Assembly: GCF_000716445.1 (NCBI RefSeq)
Contig: NZ_JNWK01000004.1
Location: forward strand, 62,001 to 126,000
Direction of reading: 5' to 3'
DNA: 64,000 nucleotides
From: Streptomyces wedmorensis
GTDB taxonomy: Bacteria; Actinomycetota; Actinomycetes; Streptomycetales; Streptomycetaceae
Positions within the stretch are counted from its first letter, which is position 1; every line of letters begins with the position of its first letter. A program made the position numbers and the translations under genes. The notes under the pieces were generated by a model. The model was given only the letters and a program-made list of their open reading frames with translations. It made no database searches and was not told where the DNA came from. Shown here piece by piece: positions 16,866-24,993 of this stretch.

Positions 16866-19058
16866 ATGAACGCGCCGTATGACGGTGACCGCGGCCAGGG
16901 CGCGGGCGGCCCCGCGCCGCAGGGTGCCCCCGGCCCGCAGGGGCACGAGCCCTACGCGCAGACCCCGCAGGGGCACGACCCTTATGGGCAGAACCCGCAC
17001 ACCCAGGACCCGTACGTCCAGGACGTCTTCACGCACGACCCGTACCGGGCTCAGGACCTGGCCGCGCAGGACCCTGTGACCGAGGCCCTGTACGACCGTG
17101 CCGCGCACCCGCCGCCCCCGCCCGGTACCTACCAGGAGCCGCAGCCGCTCTACCAGCAGCCGGTCGCGCCCCAGCACGCTCCCGACCCGCGGGTGTGGGC
17201 GCAGACGCCGGCGCCCGAGCCCGAGGGCCCTTCCCGTCACCTGCCGTACGGCGACGACGCGCGCACGGTCCAGTTCACCGGTGTCGACGACCTGGTGACC
17301 CGGGCGGGCGAGGAGGAGCCCGAGCCGGACGCCTTCGCCCACCTCTACCGGGACCAGCAGACGCCCGGCCAGGTGCCGCCGCCCGCTCCGGAGCCGGACC
17401 CGCTGCCCGCGCCCGCCGCCAAGAAGTCCGGCCGTGCCTCCGGGCTGCTGAAGTCGAGCGCCGTCATGGCGGCCGGCACCCTGGTGTCCCGGCTCACCGG
17501 CTTCGTCCGCAGTCTGGTGATCACCGGTGCGCTCGGCGCCGCCCTGCTCGGTGACACCTTCACCATCGCCTACACCCTGCCGACGATGATCTACATCCTC
17601 ACCGTCGGCGGCGGCCTCAACTCGGTCTTCGTCCCTCAGCTCGTCCGCTCGATGAAGAACGACGAGGACGGCGGCGAGGCCTACGCCAACCGCCTGCTCA
17701 CCCTCGTCATGGTGGCGCTCGGCCTGATCGTGGCCCTGGCCGTCTTCGCCGCGCCGCTGCTGATCCGGCTGATGTCGAACACCATCGCCGACGACGCCGC
17801 GGCCAACAGCGTGGCCGTCACCTTCGCCCGCTACTGCCTGCCCACGATCTTCTTCATGGGTGTGCACGTGGTGATGGGTCAGATCCTGAACGCCCGCGGC
17901 AAGTTCGGCGCGATGATGTGGACCCCGGTCCTCAACAACATCGTCATGATCGTCACCTTCGGCCTGTTCATCTGGGTCTACGGCACCTCCGCCGAGTCCC
18001 ACATGGGCGTGCAGACCATTCCGGACGAGGGCATCCGCCTGCTGGGCATCGGCACCCTCCTCGGCCTCGTCGTCCAGGCCCTGGCGATGATCCCGTACCT
18101 CCGTGAGACGGGCTTCCGCTTCCGGCCCCGCTTCGACTGGAAGGGTCACGGGCTCGGCAAGACGGTCAAGCTGGCCAAGTGGACCGTGCTGTTCGTCCTG
18201 GCCAACCAGGCGGGCGTCCTGGTCGTCACCCAGCTCGCCACGGCCGCCGGTGAGGAGTCCGGAAGGAACGGCGCGGGCTTCCTCGCCTACTCCAACGCCC
18301 AGCTCATCTGGGGCATGCCACAGGCCATCATCACCGTCTCCGTCATGGCGGCCCTGCTGCCGCGGATCTCCCGTGCCGCCCACGACGACGACCCCGGCGC
18401 CGTCCGGGACGACATCTCGCAGGGCCTGCGGAACTCGGCCGTCGCGATCGTCCCGGTGTCCTTCGCCTTCCTGGCGCTCGGCGTCCCGATGTGCACCCTG
18501 CTCTACGCCTCCAGCGGTGTCGAAGCGGCCCAGGGCATGGGCTTCATCCTGATGGCCTTCGGCCTCGGTCTGATCCCCTACTCCGTCCAGTACGTCGTCC
18601 TCCGCGGCTTCTACGCCTACGAGGACACCCGGACGCCCTTCTACAACACGGTCATCGTCGCCGCCGTCAACGCGGCGGCCTCGGCGGTCTGCTACGTCGT
18701 GCTGCCCGCCCAGTGGGCCGTCGTCGGCATGGCAGCCTCGTACGGGCTCGCTTACGCCGTCGGCGTCGGCATCGCCTGGCGCCGCCTCCGCAACCGGCTG
18801 GGCGGCGACCTGGACGGCACGCACGTCCTGCGGACCTACGCGCGGCTCTGCATGGCCTCCGTGCCCGCCGCGATCGTCGCCGGCGCCGTCGGTTTCGGCC
18901 TGTTGAAGCTCCTGGGCGAGGGTGCCCTCGGTTCGCTCGTCGCACTGCTCATCGGCGGAGCGGTACTCCTCGGTGTCTTCTTCGTCGCGGCGAAGCGCAT
19001 GCGCATCGCGGAGTTGAACACGCTGGTGGGCATGGTGCGCGGACGCCTGGGACGCTGA
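16866..19058 (+). CDS. murJ: Lipid II flippase MurJ (MviN)
   Basis: A 730-residue protein. Residues 1 to about 190 are an unstructured Pro/Gln/Tyr/Asp-rich cytoplasmic extension with repeated DPY motifs. The MOP-superfamily core begins near residue 195 (SSAVMAAGTLVSRLTGFVRS), shows about 14 hydrophobic segments and the MviN motif ARYCLPTIFFMGVHVVMGQI, and includes MPQAIITVSVMAALLPRISR. MurJ moves lipid II across the cytoplasmic membrane for cell-wall synthesis. The ATG at 16866 follows GAGGTGGGGTAACC. The mycobacterial counterpart carries a fused C-terminal pseudokinase; here that part is the separate next gene. Confidence 0.95.
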   Translation: MNAPYDGDRGQGAGGPAPQGAPGPQGHEPYAQTPQGHDPYGQNPHTQDPYVQDVFTHDPYRAQDLAAQDPVTEALYDRAAHPPPPPGTYQEPQPLYQQPVAPQHAPDPRVWAQTPAPEPEGPSRHLPYGDDARTVQFTGVDDLVTRAGEEEPEPDAFAHLYRDQQTPGQVPPPAPEPDPLPAPAAKKSGRASGLLKSSAVMAAGTLVSRLTGFVRSLVITGALGAALLGDTFTIAYTLPTMIYILTVGGGLNSVFVPQLVRSMKNDEDGGEAYANRLLTLVMVALGLIVALAVFAAPLLIRLMSNTIADDAAANSVAVTFARYCLPTIFFMGVHVVMGQILNARGKFGAMMWTPVLNNIVMIVTFGLFIWVYGTSAESHMGVQTIPDEGIRLLGIGTLLGLVVQALAMIPYLRETGFRFRPRFDWKGHGLGKTVKLAKWTVLFVLANQAGVLVVTQLATAAGEESGRNGAGFLAYSNAQLIWGMPQAIITVSVMAALLPRISRAAHDDDPGAVRDDISQGLRNSAVAIVPVSFAFLALGVPMCTLLYASSGVEAAQGMGFILMAFGLGLIPYSVQYVVLRGFYAYEDTRTPFYNTVIVAAVNAAASAVCYVVLPAQWAVVGMAASYGLAYAVGVGIAWRRLRNRLGGDLDGTHVLRTYARLCMASVPAAIVAGAVGFGLLKLLGEGALGSLVALLIGGAVLLGVFFVAAKRMRIAELNTLVGMVRGRLGR

Positions 19059-19175
19059 CCCGACGGTCCCGTACAACCATCGGCGGGAACCGCGTGTCGT
19101 GCAGAGCGCCGGACTGTGGGCACAATTGGCATGGCTGTTGGATGTGGCGCAACGGATGGGGAGGCAGGAACGACG

Positions 19176-20900
19176 GTGGCGGAACGTAGCACGACTGCCG
19201 TCGACGTGGCCGACAACAGCGGTGACGACCCGCTGACCGCCAAGGCGGACACGGCCGCGACCGACGGGGTGGCGGAAGAGCAGAAGACGACGGAGAAATC
19301 CGCCGAAGCCACGGAGAACAAGGCGGTCGAACGACAGAGCGGCGAACAGCCCTCCATCACGGCACCCGAACTGCACAGCGGGCACAAACTGGCCAGACGC
19401 TACCGGCTGGAGGAGTGCGTCACCCGTTTGGACGGCTTCAGCAGTTGGCGTGCGGTCGACGAGAAACTGCGGCGTGCCGTCGGGGTCCACCTGCTGCCCG
19501 CCGACCACCCCAGGGCCCGGTCGGTCCTGGCCGCGGCGCGCTCCTCGGCCCTGCTCGGCGACCCCCGGTTCGTCCAGGTCCTCGACGCCGTCGAGGAGAA
19601 CGACCTGGTCTACGTCGTGCACGAGTGGCTGCCGGATTCCACCGAGTTGACCGCGCTGCTCGCGGCCGGCCCGCTGGAGCCCCACGACGCCTATCAACTC
19701 GTCAGCCAGGTCTCCCAGGCGATGGCAGCCGCTCACCGCGAAGGCCTCGCCCACCTCCGGCTCACCCCGAGCGCCGTCCTGCGCAGCTCCACCGGTCAGT
19801 ACCGGATCCGCGGCCTGGCCGTGAACGCCGCCCTGCGCGGCATCACCGCCGAGCGTCCGCAGCGCACCGACACCGAGGCCATCGGCGCCCTGCTCTACGC
19901 CGCGCTCACCCAGCGCTGGCCGTACGACACCGATGCCCACGGGCTGTCCGGGCTGCCCAAGGGCATCGGCCTGCTCCCGCCCGACCAGGTCCGCGCCGGC
20001 GTCCACCGCGGCCTCTCCGAGATCGCCATGCGCGCCCTCGCCAACGACGGCGCCACCGCCTCGCGGCAGGAGCCGCCCTGCACCACCCCGGACGAGCTGG
20101 CCAAGGCCGTGGCCGCCATGCCCCGCGTCAAGCCGCCCGAGCCGGAGTACACCGCCCCGCCCGAGTACCAGCGCACGACGTACCAGCAGGGCACGTACGG
20201 CCGGCCCCAGCCGCGCCCGGCCGTGACCCAGTCGGTGGTCATCCCGCCGCCTCCGCTGCAGAGCCGTACCGGCAGGGCGCTGAAGTGGGCCGTCTCGGCC
20301 CTGTTGATCGCCGCGCTGGGACTCGGCAGCTGGCAGATCGCGGACCGGCTCCTCGACCAGGACAACTCGCCCAAGAACCCGGTCACGACCCCCACGGTCG
20401 ACGACGAGAAGCCCGAGCCTCCCCAGCCGCTGAAGATCCAGTCGGCCGAGGAGTACGCACCCGACGGGAAGCCGCAGAACGCCCCCGGCGTGGCGGACAC
20501 CTACGACAGTGACGGCTCCACGTACTGGCGGACGAAGACCTTCGTCGACGGTCCGGTCCTGGCCCCGTACAAGCAGGGTGTCGGCATCGTCTACGACCTC
20601 GGGAGCGAGCAGAACGTCTCGTCCGCGTCCATAGTGTTCCGCTACGGCGGGCCGCAGACCGCAGTCTCGCTCTACGCCGCGGACTCGCTGAACCCTTCCG
20701 GCAGCCCGGACTCCATGAAGAAGATCGCCTCGGTCGAGACCTCGGACTCGACGGCTAAGCCGGAGACCAAGACGCCGGTGAAGACCCGCTACGTGCTCCT
20801 CTGGCTGACCTCCGTGCCGTACTCCAACGGTGACGAGTACTTCGGAGCCGGCTACAAGCAGGCGATCACCAACGTGTCCTTCCAGGGAACCGCCCCGTAG
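19176..20900 (+). CDS. Membrane-anchored pseudokinase with extracytoplasmic domain
   Basis: A 574-residue protein. An acidic N-terminus (about 65 residues) precedes a protein-kinase-like fold (about 67-310) lacking catalytic signatures: the HRD position reads HLRLTP and no DFG is visible (RGLAVN instead). A Pro/Tyr-rich linker, one transmembrane helix (about 368-388, LKWAVSALLIAALGLGSWQI) and an extracytoplasmic beta-rich domain follow (STYWRTKTFVDGPVLAPYKQ, then GVGIVYDLG), resembling discoidin-like modules. The GTG at 19176 is chosen because GGGGAGGCAGGA precedes it. It is 117 bp downstream of murJ and matches the C-terminal half of mycobacterial MviN, whose phosphorylated pseudokinase binds FhaA. 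A regulatory role for MurJ is inferred. Confidence 0.85.
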   Translation: MAERSTTAVDVADNSGDDPLTAKADTAATDGVAEEQKTTEKSAEATENKAVERQSGEQPSITAPELHSGHKLARRYRLEECVTRLDGFSSWRAVDEKLRRAVGVHLLPADHPRARSVLAAARSSALLGDPRFVQVLDAVEENDLVYVVHEWLPDSTELTALLAAGPLEPHDAYQLVSQVSQAMAAAHREGLAHLRLTPSAVLRSSTGQYRIRGLAVNAALRGITAERPQRTDTEAIGALLYAALTQRWPYDTDAHGLSGLPKGIGLLPPDQVRAGVHRGLSEIAMRALANDGATASRQEPPCTTPDELAKAVAAMPRVKPPEPEYTAPPEYQRTTYQQGTYGRPQPRPAVTQSVVIPPPPLQSRTGRALKWAVSALLIAALGLGSWQIADRLLDQDNSPKNPVTTPTVDDEKPEPPQPLKIQSAEEYAPDGKPQNAPGVADTYDSDGSTYWRTKTFVDGPVLAPYKQGVGIVYDLGSEQNVSSASIVFRYGGPQTAVSLYAADSLNPSGSPDSMKKIASVETSDSTAKPETKTPVKTRYVLLWLTSVPYSNGDEYFGAGYKQAITNVSFQGTAP

Positions 20901-20919
20901 TCGCGGAGCCGCCCCCTCC

Positions 20920-20948
20920 ATGAGCGCCGAGCCCAGCTCGGCGCTCAT
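20920..20948 (+). terminator. terminator of DUF6049-murJ-pseudokinase operon
   Basis: Perfect 13-bp arms ATGAGCGCCGAGC (20920-20932) and complement (20936-20948) around the loop CCA, followed by TTTAC, 20 bp after the pseudokinase stop. Confidence 0.88.
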
Positions 20949-21008
20949 TTACTTCCGGGCACGGAACGGATTGAATGCCTGCACGGCTGCCGAGCGAGGA
21001 GGGGAACC

Positions 21009-21719
21009 GTGGCGCCTGCGGCTGACGACCCCCGACCGACGACGGACGAGGAGCTCCTCGCAAACCACGTCGCCGGGGACCCGGATGCCTTCGGTGAGCT
21101 CGTACGCCGACACCGCGACCGGCTCTGGGCGGTGGCCCTGCGAACCCTGGGGGACCGCGAGGAGGCCGCTGACGCCGTCCAGGACGCCCTGATCTCCGCC
21201 TTCCGGGCCGCCCATACCTTCCGCGGCCAGTCGGCCGTCACCACCTGGCTGCACCGGATCACGGTGAACGCCTGCCTCGACCGTGCGCGGAAGACCGCCT
21301 CGCGCCGCACATCGCCCGTCGACGACACCGATCGCTTCGAGCAGCTCCTCGACCCTCATGAATCGGCCGAGGCTCCCGTGGAACGTCAGGACCTCCACCG
21401 CGAGGTCCTGGCGGCGCTCGCCGCGATCCCGGCCGACCAGCGCGCTGCCCTCGTCCTGGTCGACATGCAGGGTTACCCCGTCGCCGAGGCTGCCCGTATC
21501 CTCGGCGTCCCCACCGGCACCGTGAAGAGCCGCTGCGCACGTGGCCGCGCACGCCTCCTGCCGATGGTCACTCATCTGCGCGCCGACACGGTGGGTAACG
21601 AGGCCGCCGAAGGGGGAAGGAACCGGACGCCGGGGGCATCCGTCCCAACGGTGCCGGGGCCGAGCGATACCGGACCGATTGATCCAGCTGCTGTGAAGGG
21701 CGGAGGTGGGCGCACGTGA
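21009..21719 (+). CDS. sigM: ECF-family RNA polymerase sigma factor, SigM-like
   Basis: A 236-residue ECF sigma factor. Region 2 (DPDAFGELVRRHRDRLWAVA, then AADAVQDALISAF and GQSAVTTWLHRITVNACLD) is followed by region 4 (LAAIPADQRAALVLVDMQGY, then GTVKSRCARGRARL). A disordered tail of about 50 residues ends the protein. The GTG at 21009 has GAGGAGGGG upstream. The stop overlaps the start of the ZAS anti-sigma gene by 4 bp. The order sigma/anti-sigma/trxB/trxA next to murJ matches mycobacterial sigM, which supports the symbol; it is not the S. coelicolor gene of the same name located elsewhere. The regulon is unknown. Confidence 0.9.
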   Translation: MAPAADDPRPTTDEELLANHVAGDPDAFGELVRRHRDRLWAVALRTLGDREEAADAVQDALISAFRAAHTFRGQSAVTTWLHRITVNACLDRARKTASRRTSPVDDTDRFEQLLDPHESAEAPVERQDLHREVLAALAAIPADQRAALVLVDMQGYPVAEAARILGVPTGTVKSRCARGRARLLPMVTHLRADTVGNEAAEGGRNRTPGASVPTVPGPSDTGPIDPAAVKGGGGRT

Positions 21720-22657
21720 CTTCCACGGCCGGCAAGGCCGACACCACACAGCACCCGGACGTCTCGGAGATTTCCGATCTGGCCGAGGGGCTCCTGTCAC
21801 CGACTCGCTCCACCGCCGTGCGTCGGCACCTGGACGCCTGTCCCCTCTGCGCGGACGTCCGGTCGTCGCTGGAGGAGATCCGTGGCCTCCTGGGCACCCT
21901 TCCCGGGCCTCCCCGCATGCCCGCCGACATCACCGGCCGAATCGACGCCGCTCTCGCCGCCGAGGCCCTTCTCAACTCCACCGCGCCCGAAAGCGAAGCC
22001 CCTGTTTCACGTGAAACATCGCGCTCTTCGGACGAGACCACACCCCCGGCCCGCGTGCCCTCCCCGGCGCCCGACCGTCCCGCCGGCGGCCCTCGTGCCG
22101 GCACGGGTCCCGGCCGCCCCGGAAAGCCCCGCCGACGCCGGATCGCCCTGCTGCCCACGCTCGGTGCCGCTTTCGGCGCCGTGATCCTGGGGACGAGCCT
22201 GTACCTGAGCCAGGCGGGGAACCTGACCGCCGACGACAGCGCGTCCGACACCAAGAAGGCCGATACCGTCGCCGGTGCGGCCCTGAGCCCCTTCTCCGGG
22301 GCCCCTGTCGAGGACCGGGTCCACGAGCTCCTGGCGGGGGACGCCGTCGCCAAGACGCCCCAGGGAATCGGTCCCGAGTCGATGTCCACCGAGACCATCC
22401 CCTCGACCCCCCAGCGCAACCGAGACGCCGCGGTCCCCCGCTGTGTCCTGGCCGGCACGGGTCGTACCGACCCGGTGCTCGGTCACGAGCGCGGCGAGTA
22501 CCAGGGCGTGCCCGCCTATCTGTTGGTCCTGCCGGATCCCTCCGACAGCACACGGGTCCAGGCATACGTGGTCGACGCCTCCTGCGCCGACCGGTCCGGG
22601 GACGGCGCGGGCCCGGCCGCCGAGATCCTGCTCAGCCAGACGTACCCACGTTCCTGA
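21716..22657 (+). CDS. Membrane-anchored ZAS anti-sigma factor
   Basis: A 313-residue protein, translationally coupled to sigM by a GTGA overlap. The N-terminal anti-sigma domain has the ZAS zinc-binding pattern H-x3-C-x2-C (HLDACPLC, about residues 38-45). A Pro-rich linker follows, then one transmembrane helix (LLPTLGAAFGAVILGTSLYL, about 143-162) and an extracytoplasmic domain of about 150 residues containing two cysteines (PRCVLAGTG and VDASCAD). It should sequester the sigma factor and release it on an envelope or thiol signal; the signal is not known. A parS site is embedded in the linker codons, giving the peptide VSRET. Confidence 0.88.
   Translation: MTSTAGKADTTQHPDVSEISDLAEGLLSPTRSTAVRRHLDACPLCADVRSSLEEIRGLLGTLPGPPRMPADITGRIDAALAAEALLNSTAPESEAPVSRETSRSSDETTPPARVPSPAPDRPAGGPRAGTGPGRPGKPRRRRIALLPTLGAAFGAVILGTSLYLSQAGNLTADDSASDTKKADTVAGAALSPFSGAPVEDRVHELLAGDAVAKTPQGIGPESMSTETIPSTPQRNRDAAVPRCVLAGTGRTDPVLGHERGEYQGVPAYLLVLPDPSDSTRVQAYVVDASCADRSGDGAGPAAEILLSQTYPRS
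22004..22017. other. parS: parS site inside anti-sigma gene
   Basis: Perfect GTTTCACGTGAAAC inside the coding sequence of the anti-sigma factor, read as the residues VSRET in the low-complexity linker before the membrane helix. Placement in a non-conserved linker explains how a fixed DNA motif is tolerated. Confidence 0.93.
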
Positions 22658-22696
22658 CCTCTCTCCGCTCCGTCCACGGTGCCGTGCGGCGGTCTC

Positions 22697-22723
22697 GGGA
22701 ATGCACGCCCCTTAGGATCCGTT
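22697..22723 (+). promoter_or_regulatory. SigR-type promoter of trxB-trxA
   Basis: GGGAAT (22697-22702), exactly 18 bp, then GTT (22721-22723): a perfect match to the SigR consensus GGGAAT-N18-GTT described for thiol-stress genes of S. coelicolor, including trxBA. It lies 73 bp upstream of the trxB start. No sigR gene is present in this window. Confidence 0.88.
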
Positions 22724-22795
22724 GGGTGGGGTGAGAGCGACCGAGACAACCGCCCCCGTAGGCAGTGGCAGTCTGCAGAGACGAGGAAGAAACCC

Positions 22796-23761
22796 GTGAG
22801 CGACGTCCGTAACGTGATCATTATCGGCTCCGGGCCCGCGGGTTACACCGCGGCGCTCTACACGGCCCGAGCGTCGCTGAAGCCCCTGGTCTTCGAGGGT
22901 GCCGTCACCGCCGGTGGCGCCCTGATGAACACGACCGAGGTCGAGAACTTCCCCGGCTTCCGCGACGGCATCATGGGCCCGGACCTCATGGACAACATGC
23001 GGGCCCAGGCGGAGCGCTTCGGTGCGGAGCTCGTCCCGGACGACGTCGTCGCCGTGGACCTGACCGGTGAGATCAAGACCGTCACCGACACCGCCGGCAC
23101 CGTGCACCGCGCCAAGGCCGTCATCGTCACGACCGGCTCCCAGCACCGCAAGCTCGGCCTCCCCAACGAGGACGCGCTCTCCGGCCGAGGCGTCTCCTGG
23201 TGCGCCACCTGCGACGGGTTCTTCTTCAAGGACCACGACATCGCCGTCGTCGGCGGCGGCGACACCGCGATCGAGGAGGCCACCTTCCTCTCGCGCTTCG
23301 CCAAGTCGGTCACGATCGTCCACCGCCGGGACACCCTGCGTGCCTCGAAGGCCATGCAGGAGCGCGCCTTCGCCGACCCGAAGATCTCCTTCGCCTGGGA
23401 CAGCGAGGTCACCGAGATCCACGGCGAGCAGAAGCTCACCGGCCTGACCCTGCGCGACACGAAGACCGGCGCCACCCGCGAGCTGCCCGCCACCGGCCTC
23501 TTCATCGCCGTGGGCCACGACCCGCGGACCGAGCTCTTCAAGGGCCAGCTGGAGCTGGACGACGAGGGCTACCTCAAGGTGGACGCCCCGTCGACGCGCA
23601 CCAACCTCACGGGTGTCTTCGGCGCCGGCGACGTCGTCGACCACACCTACCGCCAGGCCATCACGGCGGCCGGCACCGGCTGCTCCGCCGCCCTCGACGC
23701 CGAGCGTTTCCTGTCTGCTCTCGCCGACAGCGAGAAGCTGGCCGAGACCCCCGCGGTCTGA
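22796..23761 (+). CDS. trxB: Thioredoxin reductase
   Basis: A 321-residue low-molecular-weight thioredoxin reductase. The FAD-binding [16 protein letters not shown] is near the N-terminus, the redox-active CxxC is in [11 protein letters not shown] (about residues 137-140), and the NADPH site is [15 protein letters not shown]. It uses NADPH to reduce thioredoxin. The GTG at 22796 gives the usual length and has AGGAAG upstream; the upstream in-frame extension overlaps the promoter and is rejected. It sits 45 bp before trxA and behind the SigR-type promoter at 22697-22723, so induction by disulfide stress is expected. Confidence 0.97.
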   Translation: MSDVRNVIIIGSGPAGYTAALYTARASLKPLVFEGAVTAGGALMNTTEVENFPGFRDGIMGPDLMDNMRAQAERFGAELVPDDVVAVDLTGEIKTVTDTAGTVHRAKAVIVTTGSQHRKLGLPNEDALSGRGVSWCATCDGFFFKDHDIAVVGGGDTAIEEATFLSRFAKSVTIVHRRDTLRASKAMQERAFADPKISFAWDSEVTEIHGEQKLTGLTLRDTKTGATRELPATGLFIAVGHDPRTELFKGQLELDDEGYLKVDAPSTRTNLTGVFGAGDVVDHTYRQAITAAGTGCSAALDAERFLSALADSEKLAETPAV

Positions 23762-23806
23762 TCCACCCTCTCCCCACCCACACCCCGCGAGATCAAGGAG
23801 GCCGCT

Positions 23807-24139
23807 GTGGCCCTCAAGACTGTGACCGACGCTTCCTTCGAAGAGGATGTCCTCAACAGCGACAAGCCCGTCCTGGTCGACTTCTGGGCCGCCTGGTGCG
23901 GACCGTGCCGCCAGATCGCCCCGTCGCTCGAGAGCATCGCCGCCGAGCACGGCGAGATCGAGATCGTGAAGCTGAACATCGACGAGAACCCGGCCACGGC
24001 TGCCAAGTACGGCGTCATGTCCATCCCGACGCTGAACGTCTACCAGGGTGGCGAGGTCGTGAAGACCATCGTCGGCGCCAAGCCGAAGGCCGCGATCCTG
24101 CGCGACCTGGAGGACTTCATCGAGCCCGCCAAGGCCTGA
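23807..24139 (+). CDS. trxA: Thioredoxin
   Basis: A 110-residue thioredoxin with the active site WCGPC ([19 protein letters not shown]) and the cis-proline loop [11 protein letters not shown]. It is the general disulfide reductase paired with TrxB. The GTG start has a strong AAGGAGG Shine-Dalgarno region. It is the second gene of the trxBA unit and is followed by a parS site and a bidirectional terminator. Confidence 0.97.
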   Translation: MALKTVTDASFEEDVLNSDKPVLVDFWAAWCGPCRQIAPSLESIAAEHGEIEIVKLNIDENPATAAKYGVMSIPTLNVYQGGEVVKTIVGAKPKAAILRDLEDFIEPAKA

Positions 24140-24151
24140 TGCTCATCCGCT

Positions 24152-24165
24152 GTTTCACGTGAAAC
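24152..24165. other. parS: parS centromere site
   Basis: Perfect GTTTCACGTGAAAC between the trxA stop and the terminator hairpin, in non-coding DNA about 0.8 kb from the 3' end of parB. Confidence 0.93.
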
Positions 24166-24170
24166 AGCGA

Positions 24171-24198
24171 AGGCCCGTCCCCACGAGGGGGCGGGCCT
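24171..24198. terminator. bidirectional terminator between trxA and GNAT gene
   Basis: Inverted repeat AGGCCCG-T-CCCC (24171-24182) against GGGG-G-CGGGCCT (24187-24198) with one wobble, followed by CTTCGTTT on the plus side. It separates convergent genes. Confidence 0.85.
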
Positions 24199-24214
24199 CT
24201 TCGTTTCCCGGGGC

Positions 24215-24832
24215 TCAGAGGGGCCGTAGTGCGGGCTCCTTCTGCACCGCACCGAGCAGCCGGTCCAGTGCCATCTCGACGTCCTCCTTCCACGAGAGCG
24301 TCGTCCTGAGCTCCAGCCGCAGCCGGGGGAAGGCGTGGTGCGGACGGACGGTCTTGAAGCCCACCGCGAGCAGATGGTCGGCGGGCAGCACACAGGCCGG
24401 CTCCTTCCAGCGGGCGTCCCCGAATGCCTCGATCGCCTTGAAGCCCCGCCGGATCACGTCCTTGGCCACGGTCTGCACCATCACGCGCCCCAGACCCTGC
24501 CCCTGATAGCCAGGCATGATCCACGCCGTCATCAGCTGGACGGCGTCCGCCGCCACGGGGCTCGTCGGAAAGGCCATGGACCGCGGCACGTAGGCCGGGG
24601 GAGCGTAGAGCACATAGCCGACCGGCACCTCGTCCACATAGACCACGCGCCCGCAGGATCCCCACTCCAGCAGAACCGCCGAGATCCAGGCTTCCTTCTC
24701 CAGCTCCGGGCGCCCCGCCTCGACCGCGGCCTCCCCGCTGACCGGGTCCAGCTCCCAGAAGGCACAGGAGCGACACCGCTTGGGAAGATCCGGAAGGTTG
24801 TCCAGCGTGAGCGGTACGAGCCGACGCCCCAC
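24215..24832 (-). CDS. GNAT-family N-acetyltransferase
   Basis: A 205-residue protein with a GNAT acetyl-CoA motif A (TAWIMPGYQGQGLGRVMVQT, about residues 102-121). A Cys pair near the N-terminus (RCRSCAFWE) might bind metal. The acceptor substrate is unknown. The GTG at 24832 has CGAGGAGAAGCC upstream. It is encoded opposite to trxBA and downstream of parAB, a position also occupied by a GNAT gene beside parB in mycobacteria (synteny recalled, not computed). Confidence 0.85.
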   Translation of the reverse strand: MGRRLVPLTLDNLPDLPKRCRSCAFWELDPVSGEAAVEAGRPELEKEAWISAVLLEWGSCGRVVYVDEVPVGYVLYAPPAYVPRSMAFPTSPVAADAVQLMTAWIMPGYQGQGLGRVMVQTVAKDVIRRGFKAIEAFGDARWKEPACVLPADHLLAVGFKTVRPHHAFPRLRLELRTTLSWKEDVEMALDRLLGAVQKEPALRPL

Positions 24833-24924
24833 GGCTTCTCCTCGATTCCCTCGCCATCGAGTACGGATACGCCTCTTGGAATCGTATCGATCGGGCGATC
24901 GGGGCGATACCGCTCACAGGCAAA

Positions 24925-24966
24925 GGGCGGGCCCCGTTCCGGTGAAGACCGGAGCGAGACCCGCCC
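24925..24966. terminator. hairpin downstream of parB
   Basis: A long imperfect inverted repeat with GGGCGGG (24925-24931) pairing CCCGCCC (24960-24966), plus inner CCGGT/ACCGG pairs around GAAG. It begins 27 bp after the parB stop. Confidence 0.75.
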
Positions 24967-24993
24967 TGAGCGGACTCGGTGGAACGCGAGGCG

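Noticed and set aside
14520..20948. A 2142-codon antisense open frame on the minus strand opposite the DUF6049 gene, murJ and the pseudokinase gene
   Set aside because: It is a by-product of third-position GC bias. The translation is low-complexity and runs opposite three well-supported genes, with no ribosome-binding site or family motif.
24884..24910. Inverted GTATCG...CGATAC near the GNAT promoter as an operator
   Set aside because: The arms are only 6 bp and the intervening sequence also has repeated GATCG, so the pairing is not distinctive enough to call.
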